A stretch of 64,000 bases of DNA from Owenia fusiformis (Eukaryota; Annelida; Polychaeta; Sabellida; Oweniidae): assembly GCA_903813345.2 (NCBI GenBank), contig CAIIXF020000009.1, positions 28,432,740-28,496,739 on the forward strand. Direction: 5' to 3'. The first letter of the stretch is position 1. The number at the start of each line of letters is the position of its first letter. This document shows positions 35,346-48,200 of this stretch, piece by piece. The notes beneath the pieces are model-generated. The model saw only the letters and a program-made list of their open reading frames with translations. It made no database searches and was not told the origin of the DNA. The position numbers and the translations under genes were made by a program.

Positions 35346-36295
35346 AACTTGTTCAATTTCCAAAGTCTAGTTATCATTCTTTTTTGTTTGTTTAAGGTTG
35401 GATGGACTTTCCTGTTGTTATGCTGTGCTGGAGAAGCTGATCAGTAATTCATACTGGACTTGGAGGTGATTATATTCTTAAAACATAATAATAAAATCCT
35501 GCTAAGATATACCTGTACCTGTTTGTTGGCAATTCTAGCATCACCCCTGAATACTATGTGACAGAATACAGTTTTTACTCTAAAATACTGAAATAATATA
35601 AGGATTGATTGTTTTTGTATTAACCAGGACTATGCATCATAGGAAAAATAACATTTTGTCAACCTGTATTGTTCAGTATACTTCTGTGTTCAAGTCACCT
35701 GTTTATCAGTTGCACATATTTACTACAGATTTTAAGGTTGTGTACTATAGATATCAAAAGCATGCATTCCATTTTTAAACTTAAGTAACATATTTTCTGT
35801 TAAATTTAGGTTTTGGAAGGCGGGTAACAGGTGGGCATGGACTAACCGAAGATGGGGACCACACATGGACCAGCAGGAAGCAGGGGGTGAGAAGCAGTGG
35901 AAATAGATGGGATGCAGTGGTGATAGGCAGGATCTATTGGGGTTTGCTGATTGTTTAGTGCCACATATTCATTGATGATTAATGGTATGTAGTTATTTGT
36001 TAAGTATGTGAATATAGTAAAACCTGTGCACAATGAATATTTGTTAACTGTCTACAGGGGTTCAATAGAGAGGTGTTCATTAGCGCAGGTTTTACTGTAT
36101 TAAAATTAATAAGTTTTAATATGGGACTCAATGGGAGAAAAAGCTTTTGCCAAATATAAATGTTAACTGATGGAATGGATTTGACAGAGAAGTGTTCGCT
36201 TGCTAACTAGAAAGGTTAACTGTTGGTAGGGATTCAATAGGACATGTTTACTAGTAAAGGTTCTACTGTATTAAAGTGTATGAATTTTAATTTTG

Positions 36296-36455
36296 TGTAT
36301 GGGGGTCAGAAAACAGGAATTTTTGTCAATTTTGAGATCTTTCTGAAGTATAGCTTTATTATACTCAAATTAGAAAAAATCTAAAGTATATTGCAAAAAT
36401 TAATAATTTTTCTGTCTCAGGCCTCGTAAAATTCAAAATGGCCGCTTAATGTGGG
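36296..36455 (-). repeat. Fragment related to the element at 712-1452
   Basis: GAAGTATAGCTTTATTATAC, CCTCGTAAAATTCAAAATGG and a GGGGGTCAG/CAGGAA edge are reverse-complement matches to about 945-1110. This shows a shared dispersed family. Confidence 0.7.
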
Positions 36456-37030
36456 ATCTAGCAAAAAATTTCCGATCAACATAATACTTATTAGAAAATA
36501 ATAAATATTGTATTGTCTTTATGATTTGTGCCTTTGAAACTCATCAGTGGTCACACCAATGCTTAAACTGGTAATTTTGGTTGGTAATTTTCTAATGTAT
36601 GACTTATATCTGCCAATTTAATTCAACTTTTACAAGTTGTTTTATTATAGTTTTCAAAAAAGAATAGCCCGTGGCTTGTTAATGCCCGTAATAACTAGTT
36701 ATAACAATACATACAATTAACACATTATTGTCATGTATATTGCATTATTATTTAAAAACTTTTTTCTTTCAGTTGTTGTAATGCCTGAATGCTGGACAAT
36801 GAAACAACCCACAGCAGTCATGTGCTTCACTACAACTCAACACTGGACTGTGTAATTGTGGGTAATTACTAATTAGCCTAGATCATATTTTACGTATTTG
36901 ATATCCCATTGCATAAATACAAAGTTATAAGAAAGTTATGTTAAGTAAGAAGTTAAGATTTTATTTAACTAATTTTTTGAAAATGATGAATCTCATTTGA
37001 ATATGTTTGACCAAATAAACAAATTTATGT

Positions 37031-39812
37031 TGATATGACTAAGAGTGTTTATTCTGATATTTTCTTTGTTATTTGATACACATGTAGGTATATCAGGCAT
37101 ATATAAGGCATCTGTCAATTAATTAGAGAGTCAGGACTCAGAATCAGCCAAACTAGTCATGGGCTGCTTTTTTATTTTATAAATTGGAATCATTTTTGTC
37201 CATGATTTTCAAGTGAAAAAACCTTGCCATGTTTGCACATATGTGTACAAGTAAAGTAGAACATATTGTACTGCAGTCTAGTCTAGTGTAAGCTGTCCTA
37301 ATTTTTTTTACTACTAGGTTTGCTGTCTAGCTGTCTGTAACAGTCATGAAATTGCAGATTTAATGCACCATGAGAATATATAATGCATTTGTATTTTACA
37401 GTAAACTTATATTTGCAAGTGCAACATATAATTTTGTAAAACAGGAAATGTCATACTTAAAACAGCTCTAATCAAGACAAGAATTCATGTTTATTTGTAA
37501 ACACTACTGTTATTTGAAGAATGTGTAAACTGTCCAAACTGTGTCAAACTGTTATACAGGTAAATAATGTTAAAGGTTCCCCAGGTATTAAAAGGTTTTG
37601 CAATATAAACAATGTATATGTACATATAAATCTAGTATATAAAGATATCACTCTCAAACTTTAAGTAAAATAACATTATATTCAAATCTGTGCAATTACA
37701 ATAATATATACCTGAATGCAATACATGCATATTCTGCTAAATTTATATGACAGATGATCTTGCTCAGATGATATATATGAACATTTACTCCTTTTTTACA
37801 GGCGGTTATTATTATTAAGCCCTGTGTTATATAACGTGTATTAAATCAATGAAAATATGTAAGCGAGAAAATAAGTTTCAGTAGTTAGAAATAGTCAGAA
37901 GTCAATACAAAAATTTTGAATAACATATTAGTATAACATGAAGCATTAGGTACAAATATATGTAAATTTATGCAATGGTATATCTATGGCTTACAGATAT
38001 ATGGGTATTTACAAGTAAAGCCATGTTATGCAAGTAAATATAAAGAAAGATGTTCATGTGTGTAACGAATACTGAAGTAAAGTGCAATTCTCTAAACAAT
38101 CATGGTATTTGAGGCAATTCATTATTGCTTTGTACTGTTATTCACATAAGTGTGCCATTGGCTACTATAGTACATTTTACCCAAGTTCTAGCATTTTCTA
38201 TATTTTGCTTCAAATGATGACATTTGACCTATATTTGAACATTTTGGTATTTCTTTTGGGTGAAAATACACTTAACAAGTACTTTGTAAAAATTATTTGG
38301 TATGGGAACATGCTAATTGGCATTTAGGAAGTTTTTTGTATTGCAAATGTTGTATTGTTTTATTTTTTGCTTTATACAGGTTTCAAATAGCTCATGAACA
38401 TTTGTATGAAAGGTGCTATGTTTTGTGTGTACATTTGAGCCCAAAAGAATCAACTGCTTTTTTATTTTGCATTAATGATATATGAATCTGTATACTATTC
38501 AGTATTCACAAAGATTTTACAAATACTGAAATATGTAACTTTTTACCAGTTTCACTGCAGTATATCACAATATATAATGATAACATTCCATGAAATAAAG
38601 CTTAGCAAAGACATGGAGATCATGATCTTTTGATAAATATATATAACTTTGTATATGAACTAAGCAAATACTTTATTCTGTTATAATATCCATGTAGGAT
38701 AGCATTTCAGTATTGTACGCATACATAGATAGAGAAATATTTTTGAATTTGAATCCCCTTGCTTTCTTAGTGCACAATATGCTGATAATATGAAATGCTA
38801 GTTTAGTCTTCACACTACTGCACTAGCCCCAGTGCTACATGTCTATGTCAAGAAAACATGAACTTTTTGATGGAAAGAGTAGCCCTTGGTGTCCAAATCG
38901 ATTGTTTTGTCGTTATTATTTGGTTCAGTTCTTGGTCTCTAGCCTTTACCCACTCTGTGGTGTACATGACTCCCAGTCAGTTTTGACTTTTCTACTTTCT
39001 GTTCACCCATGGACTACCACCATCTGGAACCCATGGTTCACCTGAAAACTCTACATATAGAACTTTTTTATAGTGTACGATAACCGTTTTCAAAACACTA
39101 ATTGAAGAATAACAATATATCATTTGACAATTTTAGTCTTTTGATGGTATGACATGTACGAAGCGGATAATGACAAAAACATTCTAAAAAAATTCTTGAA
39201 AAATTGAAATAATCAATCATGGACGATTTTTACACGATTCACGAACCTAGGCATTCGTCTGGTGCTGGAATAGAAGTTATAAACATTATATTTAGTAATT
39301 ATAACCTCGAAAAATTGAATACGACTCTATTTATGTTAGTATCAAAGAAAATATATTCTGAATTGGACTTTTCGAAAAATTATTTCGGCCGCCATCTTGT
39401 TTTTTTCGATAAATCTACAAAACTGAAAAAGAAAAAGTGTATCTTCATCGGGCCACTCAAGGCTCACTTGTGGTTTTACGTTATTTGGAAACATGACATT
39501 AATGGCAATCGTTTAGTTAAAAAATAAAATCGGGGCAGAGTCGGCGTTTAGTCAAAATCTACGAAAAAGGGAAGATCAATTTTTCGAAAAAAAATTCAAT
39601 CGGCAAGTTATACTCGATATAATTGATCAATTTCCACGAATTCGGTCTTAAAATGTTCTTCAATAAGTTCGCCAGACGTAGGTTACGAGTACTTTGATAG
39701 TTGGAGAGTATTTCGGGATGAAAATAGCCTAAATGTTTCAGCCGAAAGAAGATGCGCAGAAAACCTGCGCAGAAAACAAATATTGGTCTTTTTCACCCAG
39801 TGGCTCACTGCC
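37031..39812. other. AT-rich duplication spacer, nothing recognised
   Basis: The ORFs at 38082-38327, 38297-38485, 38839-39045 and 39219-39527 lack recognisable domains. No transposase, integrase or recombinase was seen in the spacer. Confidence 0.4.
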
Positions 39813-41997
39813 CATATAGGCTATTAAGAATCACATGTTCATGTTTTAAGTGAGCTTGATAATCTAAGGTTGGATTATATGTAAAACTCAATTACAATTT
39901 TATATTTTCACCAGTTATTTTCACAAAGTTGCCTTTTGTTTTTTCAAGTTTTCCATGTTAAATTTATGATTTCCATTAATTTAGCCTGTTGTTTTCATTT
40001 ACAGCCTGCTGTGGGAAATTCTAGTGAAACCTCTGTGTATGAGTTGAAAACCAATATGTTTCTACAATGACTCTAGAATACCTTTGCTTGTTTGCAATTT
40101 TATCATTCTTGGATTCACCACTTAAAATGCATAGAAATAACATACCTTGTATAGCACCTAGAGTGATAATACAGCATTGCCTTTTCTCAACATCCACTGG
40201 TCAAATGAATGATAATAGGATTGAGGCCCACCTGAAAAAAAAGAAAAATAGTAATAATTTGAAATAAGAAATTGATTACATGAACAAATATTTCCATAGC
40301 CTGGCATATAACATATGTGCGCCATTCCCAGACATTTCGAGAAGGGGGCATCATCAAAGATTTTTTGGGCTCAAAAAAATTTTGGGCCCGAAGAAGGCCT
40401 TAAGGCCCAAAAAAGTGGGCCTTGAGGCCTTATTTTTGAATTCAAGACTAAATTCTGAAGAAAATGGCCCTCAAAATTTGGGCTTTAAGGTTTCAGGGGC
40501 CCAAAATTTTTTCCCGCACGAGCACAGAATTTTTTTTCTCTGACTGGAAATTTGGCCCGCCCCCTTGATGTTTCCCAGATCCTCCCCTGATGTATGTGGA
40601 TACAGAAGATAAGCCAGCCGAGCAACAACAAAAAATGGCCCTTTTGAGGACCAACTCATACTACCAAAAGAGCATTGTATTTATGAATTAGGCTAATATA
40701 TCTACATAGGCTTATGATTAAAATCAAATAAGCCTACATATGTGTTGGCTTAAGTGTGAATGTTTGACTGATGAGAGACAATTTAAAAAGTATGATAATT
40801 ACCTTTGATTGTGATGAGTGATCGATAGCTGCATCTCGTATCACATAACTATATCGGTAGTATATCTGAAGACCACACCTAAAAAACACATGAAACTTTC
40901 AATTTTGCACATGCTATTTATTGCAAGACTTATGCCTGGCACAACCGTCACCATGTTATTAAGTGTTTTTAAGTTTCGCAAGGATCCTGCCATGACTGTG
41001 GTATTGTTATCATGAAAGCGCTGGTATAAACGTGACAATGCTATATTATATTGCAATGCATATCATGACCGTGGTAATGTAAAAGCCTTATTTTTACAGT
41101 GACAATGTTCACATTCTTGAATGAAATTAGAATTTCATTTTGTTGAAATGAATTATGAGTTAAAGTAGTAGTACATCCGGTAGTTGTCTAGATTTACATA
41201 TTTAAGGTAGATAAACGATGAAAATTTTCATTACAGTATTCTCATGCTACTAAATGTAATTTAATATAACCATTGTTACGGTCATACTGTGCTTTAACGT
41301 CATTACCACGGTCATGACAGGTTTTACAACCATTGCCTCAGTCATACAAGGCTTTTACATTACCATGGTAATGACAGGCCTTGCAATATAATATATCAAT
41401 GTCACGGTCATATCAGGCTTTAACGTTACCACGGTCACGACAGGCCTTGCAATATAATATAGCATTGTCGGTATACCTACCCCCATAAATGTGGGGTTAT
41501 ATTGAGTTTTTTTTAAATTTAAGACATTTGTTTCTCAAAATAATTATTTTGACAAACAAATGTCCTAAATATAAAAAAACATCAAAATAACCCCACATTT
41601 ATGGGGGTGGTACTACGGTCCTGGTAGGATCCTTGCGAAACTTAATAAAAACACTATAACATGGTGACGGTTGTGCCAAGCATAAGTCTTGCAACAGATA
41701 AGGTAATAAATTTTGACGGTTGTGCCAGGCATAAGTCTTGCAACAGATAGGGTCTCCAATTTTGTTGAAAATCGGATCAAGAACTTTGGCTTTTAGTACA
41801 AACTCCTTCAATTTATTCGATAAATTGGTAAACCGGAAGTCATATTATCGGTTTTATTTCGTATATATCTCGAAAGATACCTGATGCCCCGTCAAAACTA
41901 CTTGAAATTAACGAAAAACGATATGTTTTGAAACGAATTTCAACCATTTTGAACACCAAAGTTTAATGGCCCGCTGAAGATATGGTTTGCAGCGTAC
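39813..41997 (-). repeat. Right arm of the 2,185-bp inverted duplication
   Basis: Exact mirror of 31291-33475. The match ends abruptly: at the inner side 33476 A against 39812 C; at the outer side 31290 A against 41998 A. The outer end coincides within a base with the target-site-like repeat of the MITE that follows. Confidence 0.97.
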
Positions 41998-42005
41998 AAC
42001 CACGT

Positions 42006-42315
42006 CAAGGAGGATTGGCTCCCAGGGTTCCAACTCTATATTCTGCCATATATGGAGATGTCGTGATTACAAAATTCGAATTCAAATAAATAGCTGCTAT
42101 TTTTGTCACTTCAAAATTTGAATCTCGAGTTTCGGTTTTATTTCCAAACAAAAAATTCCAAAACACAGAAGAAGTAATCGCGATATTAGTTCAAATCTTT
42201 TGGACTGTTGATTATGAATTTATAGTCCGAGTAATAATGTCAGAAAATAACGACATTCTGACATTTTCATTGTTGGAAAATATCGAGTTGCGTCCCTGTG
42301 AGCCAATCCTCCTTG
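42006..42315. mobile_element. 310-bp relative of the CAAGGAGGATTGG MITE
   Basis: It starts CAAGGAGGATTGGCTCCCAG and ends with the inverse GAGCCAATCCTCCTTG, matching the family at 17703-17890 but with an unrelated interior. CAACCACG occurs at 41997-42004 and 42322-42329, a probable target-site duplication if six extra bases belong to the right end. No ORF of note. Confidence 0.75.
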
Positions 42316-42668
42316 CGCTTGCAACCACGCATAGTCTACTTCATCATTCCATTTAAACATGTGTGGGATCTGGTAAACAATAAAAGTGTTGTGACACCCT
42401 AATGGCTCAAAACGACACAGAATCAATACATTAATGTTTACCGATGGTGTTGTATTGTTTAGAAGACAGTAGAAGTCATTAAAATAGTAAAATTTATCAC
42501 AGTTATTCTAAAACTGATTAATTAATCCGACCTTGGTATTATTAAACAAATGAACAAATGTTACTAATGAAATCGTCAATACAATTAGAGGGTTTTATTT
42601 TTGTGACATATTGTGCATTAAAATACTTTCCTATAATTTCGTCTGTATCGGGTCATACATTGCATTTT

Positions 42669-43922
42669 TTATTCTACCCATGAAAAGTTTTTACCAGTCA
42701 GTTGTGCAAACTCTCTGTTTTGATCCTTAAAATGACTAGCAAGTTTCTTCACCAGTTCTGGATGAATTTCTGGATGATCGTGGTGCTTGTTTGGACGGAG
42801 CATACATCCATTATATTTACCCATGAATCTTCTACTCCAGAATTCTGGTTTGACACAGAATTGCTTCGAAGTCTCATCAAAATATAACATATTTTCATTC
42901 ACTACTTTTGGGAGGTTTAAAAAGATTTCAAATTTTTTGATAACACCAATAATATCACTTTTTAGCTCATCAGTAGATACAACCAATATTTGTTCTCTGG
43001 GGAATACCTCCAAGTAGCGTTTGAAGTAAGTTGCGTAGTGCCCCCTGTAAATGTAAGGACAGCCTTCTGTGTCCAGTGTACCATTTTTATGTAAAAGGCA
43101 CTCCTCGTAAGTTCTAGTTTTGTTGAATACCAATGTCTGTAACAAATGGTTTGACATTGTCCTTCGTATAGGGTCACATGCTATAATGGCCAACTTAACA
43201 TCTTTGTTAGCATTGTAAATATCTCTTGGGTCTGCATTATCAAAGTAGCCAGGAGTTTTTTCATAACCAATCTGAGTAGGATCAGTAAGAGGCATTTGAC
43301 TGATATAGTAATTCAGTCCTTTCTCATATTCCGTTTTCTTGTCAAAAAAGTGTATTTCAGTACCTGGAGTTCGCACTAAGTTTGGGTGAATCTCTAAGAA
43401 AAATGACAAAGCAAATGTGCCACATTTGTGTATTCCTATGATAATCAAACCAGGAAGTTTCTTCGTCTCTGGAAGTACCTCTTGTTTGTAGTGAGTTGTA
43501 TAAAGGTTAGATGTATTCATAATGCTGCTTGTTCTTGTGTTTGTACTTTTGTCAACGTGTATCGAATTATTTCCATCATTCCATAGCCTTTCCCGATCGT
43601 TGTGTTCAGCTGGTTCATTTTTATGATTATGATTATCGTTTTCATTATTATAAGTATCTCCCGAATTAACATGTTTAATATCATTAGTTCCTTGAAGGTC
43701 CATTTTTTCAAGTTTAGCACCAGCGTCTTTAAGAATTTGTTCAGTTTGTATTACATTTACTGATGCTACTTGGTCTAAATTCGCCCTCAAACTTGCACTT
43801 TGTATTTCATCTATGGTAATTTCTTTGATGTCTTTTAAGGGCTTGTATTTGTGTAAAATACAAAGGAGAAGCACAAATCCACACACTATTAATACTCGTT
43901 TTGTTATTTTACGTCTTATCAT
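42669..43922 (-). CDS. Heparan sulfate 3-O-sulfotransferase-like enzyme, intronless, 417 aa
   Basis: Type II Golgi membrane sulfotransferase by architecture: a short basic cytosolic tail (IRRKITKR), one membrane segment at ~10-23, a low-complexity Asn/His-rich stem to ~150, then a sulfotransferase domain at ~157-415. PAPS 5'-phosphate loop: IGIHKCGTFALS (162-173, Lys166 kept). HS3ST-like active-site region: EIHFFD (Glu189) and YEKTPGYF (220-227). The 3'-phosphate region reads CDPIRRTMSNHLLQ (249-262): Ser257 is kept, but Cys249 replaces the Arg of the usual RDP. A C-terminal Cys pair (356, 373) and the final HPEIHP/FSW stretch also match HS3ST. The family transfers sulfate from PAPS to glycosaminoglycan glucosamine; the exact substrate here is unknown. 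A poly(A) signal lies at 42599-42594. Divergent HS3ST-like paralogue or a related enzyme. Confidence 0.85.
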   Translation of the reverse strand: MIRRKITKRVLIVCGFVLLLCILHKYKPLKDIKEITIDEIQSASLRANLDQVASVNVIQTEQILKDAGAKLEKMDLQGTNDIKHVNSGDTYNNENDNHNHKNEPAEHNDRERLWNDGNNSIHVDKSTNTRTSSIMNTSNLYTTHYKQEVLPETKKLPGLIIIGIHKCGTFALSFFLEIHPNLVRTPGTEIHFFDKKTEYEKGLNYYISQMPLTDPTQIGYEKTPGYFDNADPRDIYNANKDVKLAIIACDPIRRTMSNHLLQTLVFNKTRTYEECLLHKNGTLDTEGCPYIYRGHYATYFKRYLEVFPREQILVVSTDELKSDIIGVIKKFEIFLNLPKVVNENMLYFDETSKQFCVKPEFWSRRFMGKYNGCMLRPNKHHDHPEIHPELVKKLASHFKDQNREFAQLTGKNFSWVE

Positions 43923-45000
43923 TGCTAATTCGAGCTGAATTTCATTCTCTCAGAAATATGAAAAAGTGTTTGATACTTTCTAGAGTGGTGTATTTTTACT
44001 ACCTTAAATCAATTTTTTGAATTTCGACTGGCATTTGAAGGCTAGTACTGGTTGTCAATTATTGTATTGATTTTGATAATTTAATGCCAGTACCATCGTA
44101 TTGACTTATTACTATTTAATTACATTTGGGTGTTCCATAATTTTCAGTAGATTCAACTGCAGCCAGGCAAATTAATTAGTGCCACATGAATCTTATAAGA
44201 GGATCTTGTGGTTTAAAAACGTACATACTAGGCCACCTAGAGTTAAAGGCAGAATCATATATAGATAGCAGTTTCATTCATTTTCTAAAAATCCTCATAT
44301 ATTTCTTACTTTATTCCAGCACACTAGATTTTTAGTTTTATGCATTCATCTGCCCAGACAAACGAAGCGATGGATGGTTCACCATATCCCCACCAAGCCG
44401 TATTTGTCGGTATGGTATAATTAGTCTGTAAATCTAGGGGGAGTTTGACCACAGCAAAACAATTTATATGGACATTATGAAATACTTATAGTATAGTATA
44501 TTCAATAATGGCATTTTAAATTGGAGTATCACAATTTTCTTTACTATATCAAACAGATTATTATTTCCTCAAAATCCATGGTAAATAATAAAAATCAAAT
44601 AATTAAGAATCCATGGGCAAAAATGTGTAAATTCGGTAAAACAACCAACTCAAAATATTAAGATCTATATCACATTTTATTCTTCATATTTCTATTCTCA
44701 TAACAACAAATACACATGATGATTTGGTTGATAAAGTCATGTTTATCAAAACAATATCAATACTTGATATTCAAAACTGTAACTGTAACTGTAACTGTCT
44801 CTTTATGCATTATAATAGTTTCCATTCATTGTATCTATTCTATTTCATACTTTATCCGTATCTCTGTATATTGTTCATTGTAATTTGCACATTGTTTAAA
44901 AACACTAACTGCTTTATCACACGTCAGCTCTTCAAACCATACACTCTGGCATTGTCTTCAGTTTCACTGAGCAAATATTATTTGTCTAAAATTGTCAAAT
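43923..45000. other. Intergenic, nothing recognised
   Basis: It separates the sulfotransferase start from the 3' end of DHX9; both are on the minus strand. It contains a short (TAACTG)n microsatellite at about 44776-44799. No promoter element could be supported. Confidence 0.35.
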
Positions 45001-45205
45001 TTTATTTCTTCTACACTGGATTGAATGACTATGCAGTGGCATCATAATATACAACTAGGCCCATTTCATCATGATTTTTCCTATATCTAGACCTATTCCA
45101 TTATGATTCCCCTTTCAACTACGCCCATTCCAACATGATCCCCCTTTCAACTAGGCCCATTTAAGGATGATTCCCCTAAATACTGGGTAGTGTTCTCTAG
45201 TATTT
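45001..45205 (-). other. DHX9: DHX9 3' UTR with poly(A) signal and short tandem repeat
   Basis: TTTATT at 45001-45006 is an AATAAA on the minus strand about 200 bp after the stop. Between them, about four copies of a unit of roughly 33 bp (plus strand: CTAGGCCCATT, CATGAT, CCCCTTTCAA) lie at about 45052-45176. Confidence 0.6.
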
Positions 45206-48200
45206 CTAATATCCTCCCCTATATCCACCCCTACCTCCCCTAAAGCCCCCACCACCCCCACCTCTGTATCCACCTCTAAATCCTCCTCCACCCCCAGGGC
45301 CTCCTCTAAATCCTCCCCTAAAGCCTCCTCTGTCTCCATATCCACCACGGAATCCACCTCGATCACCACCAAATCCACCTCGATCACCACCAAATCCACC
45401 ACGATTACCAAATCCTCCCCGTGCGCCACCACTGAAGTCTCCTCTCATCATCTTGTTAGGAGGACCTCCGCCTCCAGCTCTCCTGCAAATAGACATAAGC
45501 CATCAATAAAAATTACATGAAGTAACAGGGAGCAATGTGGATCAGCTGTTGTTAAAGCATGTTTAAAAATAACATGTCTCTGTAATTCAATTTTGATCAG
45601 TAAACATGGAAAAACATGCACTAGAAAAAAACTACTAGCTTATTGCAGATAATCACCCAGGCTAAGCCATTCATTTCACATTACAGGGTGATCCAGGTTG
45701 AAAGATAATGCCATATCAATACCTTTTAACGAGTCCTCTCTAAACTTGGTACAGATGTTTTCTCAACATTACTGAGATATCACCTTAAGATTAGTGATTC
45801 ATCTTTATGAACAAAACTATGGTTCCTATGGTGACTCAATGTGACATCACCCCAAGCCAAATACTTTAAGTAGAGAATATAATCAGATCTTACCCTCCAG
45901 TGAAGCCCCCTGCTCCCTGATACTCCAGTTCATGTCTGGCTGCGCTGGGTTTTGATAGCTGGCGGATTACCTGTATTATACATATAAAGTAGTTAAAAGC
46001 ATGCTGTAAATGTTGAAGTCAAAAAATCTGTATTTCACAATATTCCAAAGAAGCAAAATACATCTCTTTTAATGGCACAGCATTTTCTGTATAAATTACA
46101 ACAGTTTAAACAGTTTGTCAACAGAAAATGAAGACTTACAGTGGATGTTGGAGGATGTTATATAGATGACGTCAGTGTTATATGAATTCTGAATCAAATG
46201 ATGTGTTACATTATATATATGCCTCGTGGGCAAATTAGACAGTTACCATTATTGAACACATATACCATCTTATAATTTCTTACCTGCATCAGTTTTTGTT
46301 CATGTGGTAAGGGTTCCGCAACAGACTCTGGGTCCTCTGTAGCATGAACGATAAGAGATTCTAAAGCAGGCCTCAAGGCTATGGTTTTAGCTGCCGTATC
46401 ATAATCAACTTTCAAATTGATCCTGAAATTATATGTAACGATGGTCAAGAAGAGAAAAGAATAAGTGATATCTGCTTCAAACGTGAAGAATTGTTTATCA
46501 ATATTTAGATGGATTCGGGTTGCTTTGTGTCTCCGATTGTTGCCATTTATGATAATTACTTTCAAGTTTATCATTGTTCTTCATTAAATTGGCCCATACC
46601 ATCCAAAAAGTATCTATTTCTTTTTGTATGTTTGTGTAATACTGAAAATAAGACCCTACCAATCATCTAGGTATAGAAGTTCATTCTCAAACTTCACGTT
46701 GCGGTTGCCGAATATCATCAGCTGAACTGGAGAAACCATTGTCATCTGTTTACATGACACAGCACGTGTGCGGATCTATAATTCAATCAATGACATAAAA
46801 TGATTACACACTGCCCTAAATCTGTATGACTGTATAAAAAAATATAAATATGTTATTAATTCGAAAAGATGAACACAATAATGTAATTCTAGTTTCATTC
46901 AACACTGTTTCTTTGGATGGTAGATCACTTATTAGAAGATTGCACAGATGATTTTCCTTAAGACTGTTTTTGCTACCAATTATTTTTTACATGTACTGAT
47001 TCCCCTTGGCTATTGCACTTACTTATCGAGCCATAGATGGATCGAACAATTTTTGTTAAAACTCAATACAGCATTGGTTAAACGTTAGTGTTTAAGAAAT
47101 TTTATACCATTGGCAATTTTTTTTTATTTAAAAAAAATAAATAAATAAAATTTTTGTTAAAACTCATCTCAACATTGTGCATGTTACACAAGAATGACCA
47201 ATAAAACAAATACAATGATATTGCATCATTTTCAGATATTCCTCCTAAATTTCTTGAGAATAAATCTGGAAAGTCTTTTTACCTTTTCACCAAATACAAA
47301 GAAAGGTGAAGGGAATGTTATTTCCCTGCTATCACAGTTGACTGATGATTTATGGACAAGTGCAGCTTTACTTTCTTGAGTCAACACTTTTCGTTTCTCT
47401 TTATGGTAGCAGACATTGGGGTAGAGGCCCATCACAAGCAAGGAGATCACCTGTGTCAAGAATAAAGAAATAAATCAAGTTATTTTCAGATTCAATCTTT
47501 TTTTTGATTTGATTGATTGTGATAAACTAATTGATACCTATCATTCTTTTCACTTTGTTAAAAAAATATGAACAGAATTCACGATTACTTCAAAAATGTA
47601 GAAATGCTATGAGGTCAGATACTATCTAGCAATTGCCAAAAATCATTAGGAGCAAATCCTTATATAGCAAAAACCCAAGGTTATTCATCATACCTCACTA
47701 GATCAGATGTAATTTCAATAACTCTGCAAAAAGGTTTAAACATTGACTTTAATTTTGTAATTCACAAACTCTATAAAAGATTGCCAATTTGTGTACTCAC
47801 CACATCTAGTTTGAAATCCGGCCCATTATAACTGAAGACTTGAGGAGCAAGACTTTCCTCTGGGAATCCTGCATTCACAAGGATATCTCTAAGCTGGTTC
47901 TACAATACAATACAATACAATACAATGCACATGTAACTGTTTATTTAATGTTTATACACACAAAAAGTAGATATTGCCAATCATGAATTCATCTCATCTC
48001 AACAATTCTCATATATATGTAATACATTCTACACATGTATTATGTAATAATACATAAGATATGAAGTTTGGAGCTGCAGTTGTCTCATGTCCAAGCATGG
48101 TCCTAATTTTATTTGACATGGCATTGACTGCAATAACAACCCTACACTTCATAGGATTTTTTCCATATTCAAAACAGGGTTCAAATAGAAAGAATGACAT

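Larger units (their letters stand above)
33057..37030 (+). ncRNA. Candidate spliced non-coding transcript across the duplication spacer
   Basis: Exon-like segments have polypyrimidine/AG acceptors and GT donors: 33057-33142 (TTTCAG / AG|GTATGT), 35397-35465 (TTTAAG / GGAG|GTGAT) and 36773 to a poly(A) signal AATAAA at 37014-37019. An upstream donor AAAAG|GTAAG at 31180 could feed into it. No segment carries a convincing reading frame. The first exon lies in the left arm, so its mirror at 40146-40231 is in the opposite orientation. Prediction from splice signals only. Confidence 0.3.

Noticed and set aside
39219-39527. 102-codon plus-strand ORF in the duplication spacer
   Set aside because: No domain, signal or splice context. 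Its Lys/Asn/Phe-rich composition fits random AT-rich DNA.
31291-41997. DNA transposon with very long TIRs
   Set aside because: No transposase in the spacer, no target-site duplication at 31291/41997, and arm ends without a terminal motif. Kept as an inverted duplication.
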